A DNA stretch of 64,000 nucleotides from Alteromonas macleodii. GTDB taxonomy: Bacteria; Pseudomonadota; Gammaproteobacteria; Enterobacterales; Alteromonadaceae. The position numbers and the translations under genes are program-made. The notes below the pieces were generated by a model. That model saw only the letters and a program-made list of their open reading frames with translations. It did no database searches and was not told where the DNA came from. Each line of letters opens with the position of its first letter. The first letter of the stretch is position 1. Shown piece after piece: positions 55,897-64,000 of this stretch. The stretch lies in NCBI RefSeq assembly GCF_903772925.1, contig NZ_LR812090.1, positions 4,157,105 to 4,221,104 of the forward strand, in the 5' to 3' direction.

Positions 55897-56628
55897 GATT
55901 TGCCCGTAGTGAGAGTGTGACTACTAAGACATACTGACCTTTGATAAAAGCTAAAGGTCAGTACGCCCTAACCAACTTTAGTGAGATGTAGTTATCTGTC
56001 GCTAACAATATATAGCCAACGAAGTGTAACCTAGTTCATGCTATTAAATGAATACACTCGCGTTTAGTGGTTGCTTTAAACAGTTAGAAAATGAGTGCGA
56101 AAAGACCTTTTTTCAACCCTAATAAAAAAGCGCTGCGTACCGTTGGGAGAGCACGCAACGCAAAGGGTAGCTATAAGCCAATAGAAATATTTACGTAGAA
56201 GTTCAGCCTTACCGCTTCCACGGTACTGTTTGCCACTCTCTTGAGAATAAAAGAGACGTCAACAGCACAGTCTGCTTTAACCACATTGCAATTGCTAAAA
56301 CAGACTAGGTATAGAAGCCTTTTTTGAAGCGATGCGCACTGTGTTCGACAGACGATATTTATTTAACACGGTACAAATGGCAGAAAAGGCGCCTAATTGT
56401 GGAAATGTAATGATGGTTTAATACCAGTCCATACAGACAGTACAATAGAACGCTAAGCCAGATAGAAACTCGCGTTGTAGAATGCTCTATTAATAAAAAT
56501 TTCGCTCAACGCTTCTCAAATATGGCGCAAATGAGGCAAGTTTGAGGATTTTATGTCGAACTTAGGCAATAGCTTTTGTTCATAGGTATAGTGTGCGTTC
56601 TATTAGAATTATAATTGTGGGTTAATGT
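55897..56628. other. Intergenic region, yadG to pdsR
   Basis: 732 bases without a protein gene. A strong minus-strand terminator at 56123-56163 has no gene upstream of it on that strand (see finding). The right end should carry the pdsR promoter. Confidence 0.5.
56123..56163 (-). terminator. Orphan minus-strand intrinsic terminator
   Basis: Read on the minus strand: GCGTTGCGT, 15-base loop, ACGCAGCGC (one mismatch), then TTTTTTATT. No annotated gene ends here, so it may close a small RNA transcribed from ~56.2-56.4 kb. Confidence 0.55.
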
Positions 56629-57318
56629 ATGCCAAAGACAATTGCATTAGTGGAAGATGATGCGGCCATTCGCGAAAACTACATTATGGCGCTTAAAGCG
56701 CAGGGCTATAGCGTAAATGCCTATGAAGACAGACCATCTGCGGCCGAAGCGTTTAACCACACCCTACCCGACTTAGCCATTATTGATATTGGTTTGAAAG
56801 ATGAAATAGAAGGTGGCTTTATGCTGTGCCAGCAACTGCGAGGTCTTTCTCAAACCCTTCCCATTATCTTTTTTACTGCGCGGGATAACGATGTCGATAC
56901 TATTAGTGGCCTTAGAATGGGCGCGGATGATTACCTAACTAAAGATATCAGCATGGCCCATCTGCTAGCCCGAATTGCCGCACTGTTTAGACGTACTGAT
57001 TTACTTGCTGCCCCCACAGAGCAAAAAGATGAACTAAAAGTAGGTGACTTGAAAGTAGACGTATCGAGAATGACGGTAAGCTGGCAAAACCAACCTGTTT
57101 TACTGACGGTAACAGAGTTCTGGATGCTGCACGCACTCATCAAGCGACCAGGTCATGTAAAAAGCCGTCAACAGCTTATGGATGAGTCGAGAATGGTAGT
57201 AGACGACACCACCATTACGTCTCACATAAAACGTATGCGCAAGAAATTTGTGCAGCTTGACGCAAACTTTGATCATATCGATACCGTGTACGGTATGGGG
57301 TATCGCTGGCAGCTTTAA
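56629..57318 (+). CDS. pdsR: Response regulator, dedicated sortase system type (PdsR-like)
   Basis: 229 residues. Receiver domain (1-~120) with acidic pocket EDD (9-11), phospho-acceptor Asp in LAIIDIGL and Lys in YLTKD. The winged-helix OmpR/PhoB domain (~130-228) ends in IDTVYGMGYRW. Overall it resembles the 'proteobacterial dedicated sortase system' regulators. It lies 59 bases before its kinase gene. Confidence 0.85.
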   Translation: MPKTIALVEDDAAIRENYIMALKAQGYSVNAYEDRPSAAEAFNHTLPDLAIIDIGLKDEIEGGFMLCQQLRGLSQTLPIIFFTARDNDVDTISGLRMGADDYLTKDISMAHLLARIAALFRRTDLLAAPTEQKDELKVGDLKVDVSRMTVSWQNQPVLLTVTEFWMLHALIKRPGHVKSRQQLMDESRMVVDDTTITSHIKRMRKKFVQLDANFDHIDTVYGMGYRWQL

Positions 57319-57377
57319 AGTACGTAGGTTTAACGCTGTGTATCATCAGTAAAAAATAGAGGCAACCGACTACACAC

Positions 57378-59546
57378 ATGGGATTTCGCTTTTCTATCCG
57401 CCTTCAGCTTATGGTGCTGTCGTTGTTCCTATTCACCATTCCCTACTTGGGCTATAACTACGTGTGGGAGCTTGAGCAATACCTTAGAAATGGTCAAGAG
57501 CAAACCATGATAGGTACGGCGCGAGCCGTTGCCACTGCACTTCACGAACGACCCGCTTTATTTGATAGTCAATCAGCTTATCTTCAAGACGTACGCCCTG
57601 GTACAGACCTTTACGCACCGCCTATTCCTTATCCTATTCAGCTAGATGGCGAACTTAACGACTGGCAGCAAGTTAGCGAATTAATGAGCGAGTATGGCAG
57701 TGATGAAGTCATTGAGTATTACAACGACTTTGCCGGCGAGCCCACTAGCCTGTCGTTTAAACATATGGTGGGACGCTACGGTCAATTTCTGTATGCCATG
57801 TTTGAAGTCAATGATGACGCGCTGTTATGGCGGCAACCCAATAGCTTAAGCGTAGAAACGGGCGACCATTTACTTATCGGCATGGAAACCCCACAAGGCG
57901 AACTAGCAAGATACGTTGTTGCGCCCTATGAAAGTGGTTGGGTAAACGCGTACAAACTTGCTAGCAATACGTCTACAACACGGGCAATAGAGAACGCCCT
58001 TTCAATTCAGGGTCGCTGGCAGGAAACTGCCACTGGCTACAATGTTGAATTGCGCTTTCCGCTGTCTATGACCACAGGCGGTTTAGCATTTTCACTCGTC
58101 GATGTTGATGATGAGAACAGCAGGTTGAAGCAATACGCGTTAGGCACAGCAAATACAAAAGAGCTCGCTGAGTTGGGCACTGTCATAACACCCTCCCCTG
58201 AAATTGAGCGTATTTTGGCGGGATTGAAATATGCCGATTCAAGGGTGTGGGTTGTGGACAAGCACAAACGCGTGCTCGCTCGCGCTGGTGATATTCAATC
58301 AGCTACAGGCATTAAAGTCGATAAAAAAGAAGCCCCATCCAATGCGGTTTGGCATTGGATAGAAAGTGAGTGGTTACTTCCGCTTTATTACCAAATTCTT
58401 ACCCGTCCACCTTCCGACTTTATCGACGAGTTAGACGATGCCTATGCACTCGTGGGGCAGGATTTAGGTACGGCGTTAAATGGTCAGCCTGAATCACTTT
58501 GGCGCTTGTCACCCGATAACAAAGCTATTGTACTTTCTGCTGCCTACCCTATTTTTATTGAAGGTAATGTAATGGGGGCGGTAATTGTAGAACAAACTAC
58601 TAATGGCATTCGCACATTGCGAAACCGAGCCCTAGAGCAACTTTTCCACGTTATTTTAGCAGTAATGACCATAGGTACATTAGGACTACTGCTATTCGCT
58701 ACGCGAATCTCAAATCGTATCCGTTCTCTTCGTGATAACACCGAAGCTGTCATTGATGACAATGGTAAAATTATTGGCGCACTGCCGGTATCTAACCAAC
58801 GTGATGAAATTGGCGATTTATCCCGTTCATTTGCCGACGTCCTTTCACGCTTACAGCAATACAACTCTTATCTAGAGAACATGGCCTCTCGTTTGTCTCA
58901 TGAGCTAAGAACACCTATCGCTGTGGTGAAGTCATCGTTAGACATGCTTTCTCACGTTAATGATGCTGACCAACAAGCGGTGTTTGTAGAAAGAGCTCAG
59001 TCAGGCGTAAATCGTCTAAGCACAATATTAAACAGTATGAGCGAGGCTACGCGATTAGAGCAAGCGATTGAGCAGGAAGACTTAGAAACCTTTGATATTA
59101 TCAAGGTGATTGACGGATGTGTTCAGGGCTATCGGCACGCGTATGCGCAAAGAAAATGGACCTTTAGTTCCACTGACAATAGTTTGCTTATTAAGGGGTC
59201 ACCCGAACTTATTGCTCAACTTTTCGATAAAATTGTGTCAAACGCTGTGGACTTCAGCAAAGACAATGATGAAATCACCGTTAAACTAGAAAAGAACGAC
59301 AAATCTGTTCGGTTGTCGGTAAGTAACCCTGGGCCTCTACTTCCCAAAGGAATGAAGAGTCAGCTTACTCAATCCATGGTGTCGGTAAGAAAAGAAAATG
59401 ACGTACAAAACGCGACTAACTCTCCTCACTTAGGGCTAGGACTTTATATCGCGAACATGATAGCCACTTTTCATAAAGGTCAGCTCTTCTTAAATGACAG
59501 GGAAGATGGCACGGGCGTCATTGTTACCGTAAGTTTGCCTCTCTAG
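57378..59546 (+). CDS. pdsS: Sensor histidine kinase, dedicated sortase system type (PdsS-like)
   Basis: 722 residues. Membrane segment 1 at ~10-27; large periplasmic sensor ~30-420 beginning YLRNGQEQTMIGTARAVATA, a hallmark of this kinase family; membrane segment 2 at ~425-445; HAMP; dimerisation His508 in SRLSHELRTP; ATPase N box DKIVSNAVDFS and G box GLGLYIANM. All catalytic motifs are kept. The sortase and its target protein, usually adjacent in this family, are not in the window. Confidence 0.87.
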   Translation: MGFRFSIRLQLMVLSLFLFTIPYLGYNYVWELEQYLRNGQEQTMIGTARAVATALHERPALFDSQSAYLQDVRPGTDLYAPPIPYPIQLDGELNDWQQVSELMSEYGSDEVIEYYNDFAGEPTSLSFKHMVGRYGQFLYAMFEVNDDALLWRQPNSLSVETGDHLLIGMETPQGELARYVVAPYESGWVNAYKLASNTSTTRAIENALSIQGRWQETATGYNVELRFPLSMTTGGLAFSLVDVDDENSRLKQYALGTANTKELAELGTVITPSPEIERILAGLKYADSRVWVVDKHKRVLARAGDIQSATGIKVDKKEAPSNAVWHWIESEWLLPLYYQILTRPPSDFIDELDDAYALVGQDLGTALNGQPESLWRLSPDNKAIVLSAAYPIFIEGNVMGAVIVEQTTNGIRTLRNRALEQLFHVILAVMTIGTLGLLLFATRISNRIRSLRDNTEAVIDDNGKIIGALPVSNQRDEIGDLSRSFADVLSRLQQYNSYLENMASRLSHELRTPIAVVKSSLDMLSHVNDADQQAVFVERAQSGVNRLSTILNSMSEATRLEQAIEQEDLETFDIIKVIDGCVQGYRHAYAQRKWTFSSTDNSLLIKGSPELIAQLFDKIVSNAVDFSKDNDEITVKLEKNDKSVRLSVSNPGPLLPKGMKSQLTQSMVSVRKENDVQNATNSPHLGLGLYIANMIATFHKGQLFLNDREDGTGVIVTVSLPL

Positions 59547-59731
59547 CTCTCTTGTAAATTGATAAGGCAAAGCTATCTGTTATCAGGACCTTTATGTGCG
59601 AAGCGTCAGCTTTTCCTCTTTCTTAAACTGTTTTCATTTATCAATAGATATGCAATCTAATAATACAACTAACAGAAATATAAGGAATATTTAAATTAAG
59701 CGTTACTAAAAACTTATTTAAATATATTAAA

Positions 59732-59746
59732 TGAGAATGTTTATCA
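59732..59746 (+). promoter_or_regulatory. Fur box upstream of the TonB receptor
   Basis: TGAGAAT-G-TTTATCA matches the 7-1-7 Fur consensus TGATAAT-G-ATTATCA at 13 of 15 positions. It lies ~70 bases before the receptor start, within an AT-rich promoter region. Confidence 0.78.
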
Positions 59747-59814
59747 TTTATATTTACAAACATTTACATATTTCATAGACTTCGTCCTCCTTACACACAC
59801 TCAAGGGAAACAGG

Positions 59815-62109
59815 ATGAAAAACACTAAATTAACTATGGGCGCACAGACCATTGCAGCGGCACTTGCATTTGGTAGTGGCGCAGTAATGGCTCAGGAAGA
59901 AGTAGAATCGTGTAGTGATGCAACTTCGACAGAATGTGAAGCCGTCTCTGACGAAGCAATAGAACTGATTAAAATTCACGGCGTACAGCAATCTATCTAC
60001 CGCTACAATAAATCTGGCGATCCTCGTCGCTTAGCAGACCTTGTTGATACACCACAAACCATTAGCGTTCTTACTCAAGACCAAATTCAAGAAAGCGGAA
60101 GAACAGATCTTAGAGATATCTTGCAAGCACAGGCAGGTGTAACTTTAGGTACGGGTGAGAATGGTAATGCTTTTGGTGACCGCTATATTATTCGTGGTCA
60201 TGAAGCACGTAGCGACGTATTCGTTGATGGGCTTCGCGATCCAGGCATGACAACCCGCGAAAGCTTCGCAACTGAGCGTGTTGAAATTACAAAAGGCCCT
60301 AGCTCTACTTTTGCCGGTCGCGGTTCTTCAGGTGGTGCGGTTAACTCTATCACCAAAAAGGCGTCTACCGCTTATAACTTCGGCCGTGTTGATGCCGCAG
60401 TTGGTACCGATGAGCACACGCGTTTAACCGTTGATCTAAACAAAACGCTTAGTGAAACCAGCGCGGTGCGCCTAAACGGACTTTACTCGTCAGAAGATAA
60501 ACCTGGACGTGAGGGTATCGAGCGCGACCGCGAAGGTGTGCAGCTTTCTTATGTGAATCAGCCTACTGACCGCTTGTCGTTCACCGGCGACTTGTATTAC
60601 CTCAATGCAGAAGACATTCCTGACTTAGGTAGCTATTACGATCGTGATGCAGGCTATCCGCTTGAAGATATTCCTGTGTACGCACAAGATGAAGACTTCC
60701 AAAACTCGGAAGTAACCACATTCACCTTGCGAACTGAATATGATATTAGCGATAACGTGCGTTTTTATAACGCAACCCGTGTAGGTAAAACGGAAAACGA
60801 ATATATTACCACAGGGATGCGAGGCACTAACCGTGACGCGACAGACCCTACTGCGCCAGGCGCTTACACCCTATCGCTTAGCAACCACCAAGGTTGGCAG
60901 GAAGTTGACTACGTGACTACACAGTTCAACCTTTTCTGGGATACGGCTTTCGCAGGCGTTGATCACCGCTTTGTATTCGGTTTTGAATATACAGACGAGT
61001 CGGTAGACAACGGCGTGTTCAATATGGACTACACCAATCCATCGAACTGTTTAACCAGCGGCCGCCGCGGTGTATCTGAAAGCTATTGCTTGTTAGATGG
61101 CGAAGGTAACATGGTTGATAATATCAACTCGCTAATGGGTAAAGCTTATACCCGTGGCGATGCTGATGCCCTATTCGACATTGAAACTTACTCGCTATAC
61201 GTAATGGACACCTTTGAGCTTACCGATAACTTTAATGTTTTCGCTGGTCTTCGCGTAGATAGCTATGACTATAGCAACCAAACCTCTAGCGACCTTTACG
61301 AGTTCTCAGATGAACTGTACAACGGTCATTTAGGGCTAGTTTATGATGTGACCGAAAACGGAAACATCTACGCTTCGTATAGCACGGCAACGAACATAAA
61401 CGGCGGTGAATCAGATCTAGGTGCTAACTGTGGTTATGGTGGTATTTGTGGTACGCCAGAGCAAGCGTCTCAAGCTGATCCAGAGCAGGTTGAAAACATT
61501 GAGTTAGGTACTAAGTGGTCACTGTTCAATGAAAAGCTTGTAGCAAACGCAGCACTATTCCGCATCACTAAGAGCGACGTACACGAAAGTGTCGGTGATG
61601 CTTACTCAACGCTCGGTACATTGAACACAGGTGAAAACCGTGTAGAAGGTATTGAGTTTGGTTTAAGCGGTGATATCACAGATAAGCTTAGCATCCAGGC
61701 GTCTGCTGCATTTATGGATTCTGAAATTCTTGAGTCTTACAGCGAAGACAATATCGGTCTTGCGCTAAGCAACTTCGCTGACGAAAGCTTCTACATTCAA
61801 ATGCGCTATCAGCCTAATGAGAAGTTTGCCTTTGGTGGAGACTACAGCTACCAGTCGGAAATGTATGGCGGTCAACCAGATACCGCAGCGGGCTATAGTG
61901 CTGAAACCGGTGAGTACTCTATCGTAGTTCCTGACTATCAAGTGGTTAACCTATTCGCTAACTACTATCACTCAGACTCACTGACTTTCCGTGTTAATAT
62001 TGGAAATTTATTTGATGAAGAATACTGGACGGCAGCCTACCGTTCTGGCGCCTTCATGTATATCGGTGATGGTCGCAACATTACAGGTACCGTTAGCTAC
62101 GAATTTTAA
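59815..62109 (+). CDS. TonB-dependent siderophore receptor (Fiu-like)
   Basis: 764 residues. Signal peptide cleaved near AVMAQ-E (residue ~27). The plug domain (~65-175) has PQTISVLTQDQIQESG, RGHEARSDVFVDGLRD and VEITKGPSSTFAGRGSSGG, typical of catecholate-type receptors. The C-terminal barrel closes with GNLFDEEYWTAAYRSG...GTVSYEF, ending in Phe. Iron regulation via the Fur box, with a PiuC-like gene downstream, as in Fiu-YbiX and PiuA-PiuC pairs. The exact siderophore is unknown. Confidence 0.92.
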   Translation: MKNTKLTMGAQTIAAALAFGSGAVMAQEEVESCSDATSTECEAVSDEAIELIKIHGVQQSIYRYNKSGDPRRLADLVDTPQTISVLTQDQIQESGRTDLRDILQAQAGVTLGTGENGNAFGDRYIIRGHEARSDVFVDGLRDPGMTTRESFATERVEITKGPSSTFAGRGSSGGAVNSITKKASTAYNFGRVDAAVGTDEHTRLTVDLNKTLSETSAVRLNGLYSSEDKPGREGIERDREGVQLSYVNQPTDRLSFTGDLYYLNAEDIPDLGSYYDRDAGYPLEDIPVYAQDEDFQNSEVTTFTLRTEYDISDNVRFYNATRVGKTENEYITTGMRGTNRDATDPTAPGAYTLSLSNHQGWQEVDYVTTQFNLFWDTAFAGVDHRFVFGFEYTDESVDNGVFNMDYTNPSNCLTSGRRGVSESYCLLDGEGNMVDNINSLMGKAYTRGDADALFDIETYSLYVMDTFELTDNFNVFAGLRVDSYDYSNQTSSDLYEFSDELYNGHLGLVYDVTENGNIYASYSTATNINGGESDLGANCGYGGICGTPEQASQADPEQVENIELGTKWSLFNEKLVANAALFRITKSDVHESVGDAYSTLGTLNTGENRVEGIEFGLSGDITDKLSIQASAAFMDSEILESYSEDNIGLALSNFADESFYIQMRYQPNEKFAFGGDYSYQSEMYGGQPDTAAGYSAETGEYSIVVPDYQVVNLFANYYHSDSLTFRVNIGNLFDEEYWTAAYRSGAFMYIGDGRNITGTVSYEF

Positions 62110-62181
62110 TGCTAGCATGACCTAGGCAGGCAACTGCCTAGGTCTTTTTATATTAAAAACACTCTAAAAAGCACTGAAAAC

Positions 62182-62862
62182 ATGATTATTATTGATGACT
62201 TATTGACGAAGAGCGATGTTGCGCAGTTTCGTCAGCAGCTTAACGACGTTCCCTTTGTTGATGGCAAAAATACGGCGATGGGTATGGCTGCAGGCGTCAA
62301 AAATAACGGTCAGGCAGATGCACAGGACAAACGTGTTCAGCAGCTGGCTAACCAATTGCTAAGCAAATTAGGTAACCACCCCAAAGTTATCTCCGCCGCC
62401 CTTCCTCAACGTATTTTCCCGCCGTGCTTTAACCGCTACAGCGAATCGCAAACCTATGGCTATCACGTAGACGCCGCCATTATGCGTATTCCGAATACGC
62501 CCGATGTCTTACGCAGCGATATGTCGATGACGATTTTTCTTACAGATAAAGATGACTACGAAGGCGGTGAACTTGTTATTCAGACAGGATTTGGCGAGCA
62601 AAAAGTTAAATGCGATGCCGGAAGCGCCATACTCTATCCATCTTCAAGTCTACACAAGGTCACGCCTGTCACTAAAGGCGAACGTATTGCCGCTATCACC
62701 TGGCTGCAAAGTATGGTGAGCGACCAGCAAATGCGTGAAACGCTTTTTCAGCTTGACCAAAGTATACAGTCACTGGTCAACGCCGGCACCGCTGAACGAG
62801 GGCAGCTTGATGGACTTCATCATGTTTACCATAACTTGGTAAGAAAGTTTTCTCAGCTTTAA
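62182..62862 (+). CDS. PiuC/YbiX-family Fe(II)/2-oxoglutarate-dependent dioxygenase
   Basis: 226 residues (YbiX 225). Metal ligands: His and Asp in GYHVDAAIM, and the distal His in SSSLHKVTPV, with Arg in KGERIAAITW for 2-oxoglutarate. Such enzymes accompany Fiu-like receptors and may act on siderophores, although their substrate is not established. It is 72 bases after the receptor gene and likely co-regulated. Confidence 0.92.
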   Translation: MIIIDDLLTKSDVAQFRQQLNDVPFVDGKNTAMGMAAGVKNNGQADAQDKRVQQLANQLLSKLGNHPKVISAALPQRIFPPCFNRYSESQTYGYHVDAAIMRIPNTPDVLRSDMSMTIFLTDKDDYEGGELVIQTGFGEQKVKCDAGSAILYPSSSLHKVTPVTKGERIAAITWLQSMVSDQQMRETLFQLDQSIQSLVNAGTAERGQLDGLHHVYHNLVRKFSQL

Positions 62863-63049
62863 CCGCGATTAAAATCAAGCACAATCTGACACAAGTACTA
62901 TCGCAAAAGTTTTCTTAAGAGCGAACGAAATAAACACCTAGTCAACAAGGTCTTATACTAAAGGTGTAGCGCAGTTGTATATTGCTGGGTTTATTCTATG
63001 GTTAAGTCAATTGACGCTTTCTTTTTATGCTTTGTGCTCTGGTACTTGA

Positions 63050-63706
63050 ATGAAATATAAAACACTTTTTACCGCCCTTTTTCTTATGGCTTGTTCAAGT
63101 ATGGCCTTAGGACAAAATGCTCAAACCGCTAGCTTTTCTATCACGCTGAATGATAGCGATGGTGAGCCTGTCGATAACGGCGTATTTCTATTTGAGCCCC
63201 AGTTTGAGGTGGATGAGCATCAAATGCCACACCAAAAGCCAGCCGTAATGAATCAAATAGATAAACAGTTTGAACCTCACGTGCTTGTAGTAAAAGCGGG
63301 TACTGAAGTGACTTTCCCTAATGCGGATAATTTGTTTCACCACGTCTATTCATTTTCACCTACGAAACAATTCGAACTAAAGCTCTATAAAGAGTTTACG
63401 GCAGAGCCTTTACGATTTGAAAATGCAGGTATTGTGGATATTGGCTGTAATATTCATGATTGGATGCTGGGCTACATTGTAGTCTCAGACTCTCCTTATT
63501 TTGGTAAAACTGATAATGAGGGGCAGTCTTCAATTTCACTTCCTCATGGTGAGTACACTGTCCGTTTTTGGCACCCGCAGGTGGAAGGTGAAAAAGCGCT
63601 ACCTGCACAGTCCATTTCTGTGTCTGCCGATACACAAGTAACATGGGCACTTAATACAAACATAATTAGGGATGACGGATTCGATTCTGGTTTCGGCGAC
63701 TATTGA
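63050..63706 (+). CDS. Secreted cupredoxin-like protein (methylamine utilisation protein-like)
   Basis: 218 residues. Signal peptide ends near MALGQ-N (residue ~22). Residues ~65-140 form a cupredoxin-like domain with type I copper ligands: His in NLFHHVYSF, then Cys, His and Met in GCNIHDWMLGYIVV. The last ~70 residues look like a beta-sandwich (DNEGQSSISLPHGEYTVRFW). The next gene starts inside its stop codon (TGATG), so the two form an operon. Confidence 0.82.
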   Translation: MKYKTLFTALFLMACSSMALGQNAQTASFSITLNDSDGEPVDNGVFLFEPQFEVDEHQMPHQKPAVMNQIDKQFEPHVLVVKAGTEVTFPNADNLFHHVYSFSPTKQFELKLYKEFTAEPLRFENAGIVDIGCNIHDWMLGYIVVSDSPYFGKTDNEGQSSISLPHGEYTVRFWHPQVEGEKALPAQSISVSADTQVTWALNTNIIRDDGFDSGFGDY

Positions 63707-64000
63707 TGCGGTTTGTCACTCAATCATTAGCCCTATTGTCGTTAGTTTTCTCTATCGCAAGCTACGCAGAAACAGACTTTTTGTTGCGCGGAACCTGGGC
63801 GCTGAAAGAAAACACACAAAGCTTTCAAGACTTTGGCCAAAACCACCAGCGATTCGAAGGTGATGGCTTACACCTTTCTCAAGCAGTTATCTCAACCAAC
63901 CAGCGTCTGTTTGACGATTGGACATTATCTGGTGCTTTAAACGCTTACAGTGACGGCGAAGAACGGCTCAACGTTTCTCAGCTTTACATAAAATATCGGC
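63706..64000 (+). CDS. Exported protein, truncated by the window end
   Basis: 98 residues visible, open at the right edge. Signal peptide (MRFVTQSLALLSLVFSIASYA) then a mature part with alternating polar/hydrophobic strands (TDFLLRGTWALKE, LSQAVISTNQRLFDDWTLSG, NVSQLYIKYR), compatible with an outer-membrane beta-barrel. It is translationally coupled to the cupredoxin-like gene. Identity unknown. Confidence 0.7.
   Translation, partial: MRFVTQSLALLSLVFSIASYAETDFLLRGTWALKENTQSFQDFGQNHQRFEGDGLHLSQAVISTNQRLFDDWTLSGALNAYSDGEERLNVSQLYIKYR

Noticed and set aside
63706..64000. Sortase or sortase target as partner of the PdsRS pair
   Set aside because: The visible 98 residues show only a signal peptide and beta-rich start; no sortase motif is seen.

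Overview
The window reads as a chromosomal segment of a marine gammaproteobacterium of the Alteromonadales, most likely Alteromonas or a close relative. I base this on protein character, on E. coli-like housekeeping gene neighbourhoods, and on marine-type families such as PanP, the 'dedicated sortase' two-component pair and paired EAL-HDOD proteins. No database search was possible, so the genus is inference. I saw no rRNA, tRNA, CRISPR array or replication origin.

Layout. 1-9.6 kb: a molybdopterin oxidoreductase (-), a complete HipBA toxin-antitoxin pair, a secreted beta-propeller/amidohydrolase and a class I HMG-CoA reductase (-). 9.6-15.2 kb: an accessory locus with a HlyD-type adaptor, a C39-peptidase ABC exporter, a LuxR-type regulator, a 73-residue peptide with a textbook double-glycine leader, and a RimK/graspetide-like ATP-grasp ligase. 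This looks like a complete ribosomal peptide (RiPP) system whose core matches no motif I know, and it is the most interesting part of the window. 15.4-16.3 kb: PrlF-YhaV toxin-antitoxin pair. 16.4-22.3 kb: hslVU (with a good sigma-32 promoter), ftsN, priA, rpmE. 22.5-31.0 kb: small hypothetical, malic enzyme, divergent metJ/metF around four Met boxes, yihY, DUF2959 lipoprotein plus small membrane protein, pip-dtd, fabY-like fusion. 31.1-32.4 kb: an intact IS3-family element with a 3-bp target duplication, inserted between fabY and rpoH. 32.4-40.7 kb: rpoH, two EAL-HDOD paralogues, ftsXEY and rsmD; ftsY carries eleven 54-bp in-frame repeats. 40.8-44.9 kb: yjaG-like, marC-like, small HTH, pepB, sfsA. 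45.1-50.2 kb: dksA-gluQ-pcnB-folK-panB-panC in E. coli order; pcnB appears to start at a rare ATC codon. 50.4-56 kb: panP (supplies beta-alanine for the pan genes), a degenerate EAL protein, a TrmB-like methyltransferase and a YadGH-type ABC transporter. 56.6-64 kb: the PdsRS-type two-component system, a Fur-box TonB siderophore receptor with a PiuC-type dioxygenase, a cupredoxin-like secreted protein and a truncated exported protein.

How the parts fit together. rpoH encodes the sigma factor expected to read the hslVU promoter. MetJ should repress metF and itself through the shared boxes. PanP probably replaces PanD beside panBC. In the RiPP locus the exporter peptidase should trim the precursor after Gly-Gly once the ATP-grasp enzyme has modified it. 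Iron supply is represented by the Fur-controlled receptor and its dioxygenase partner.
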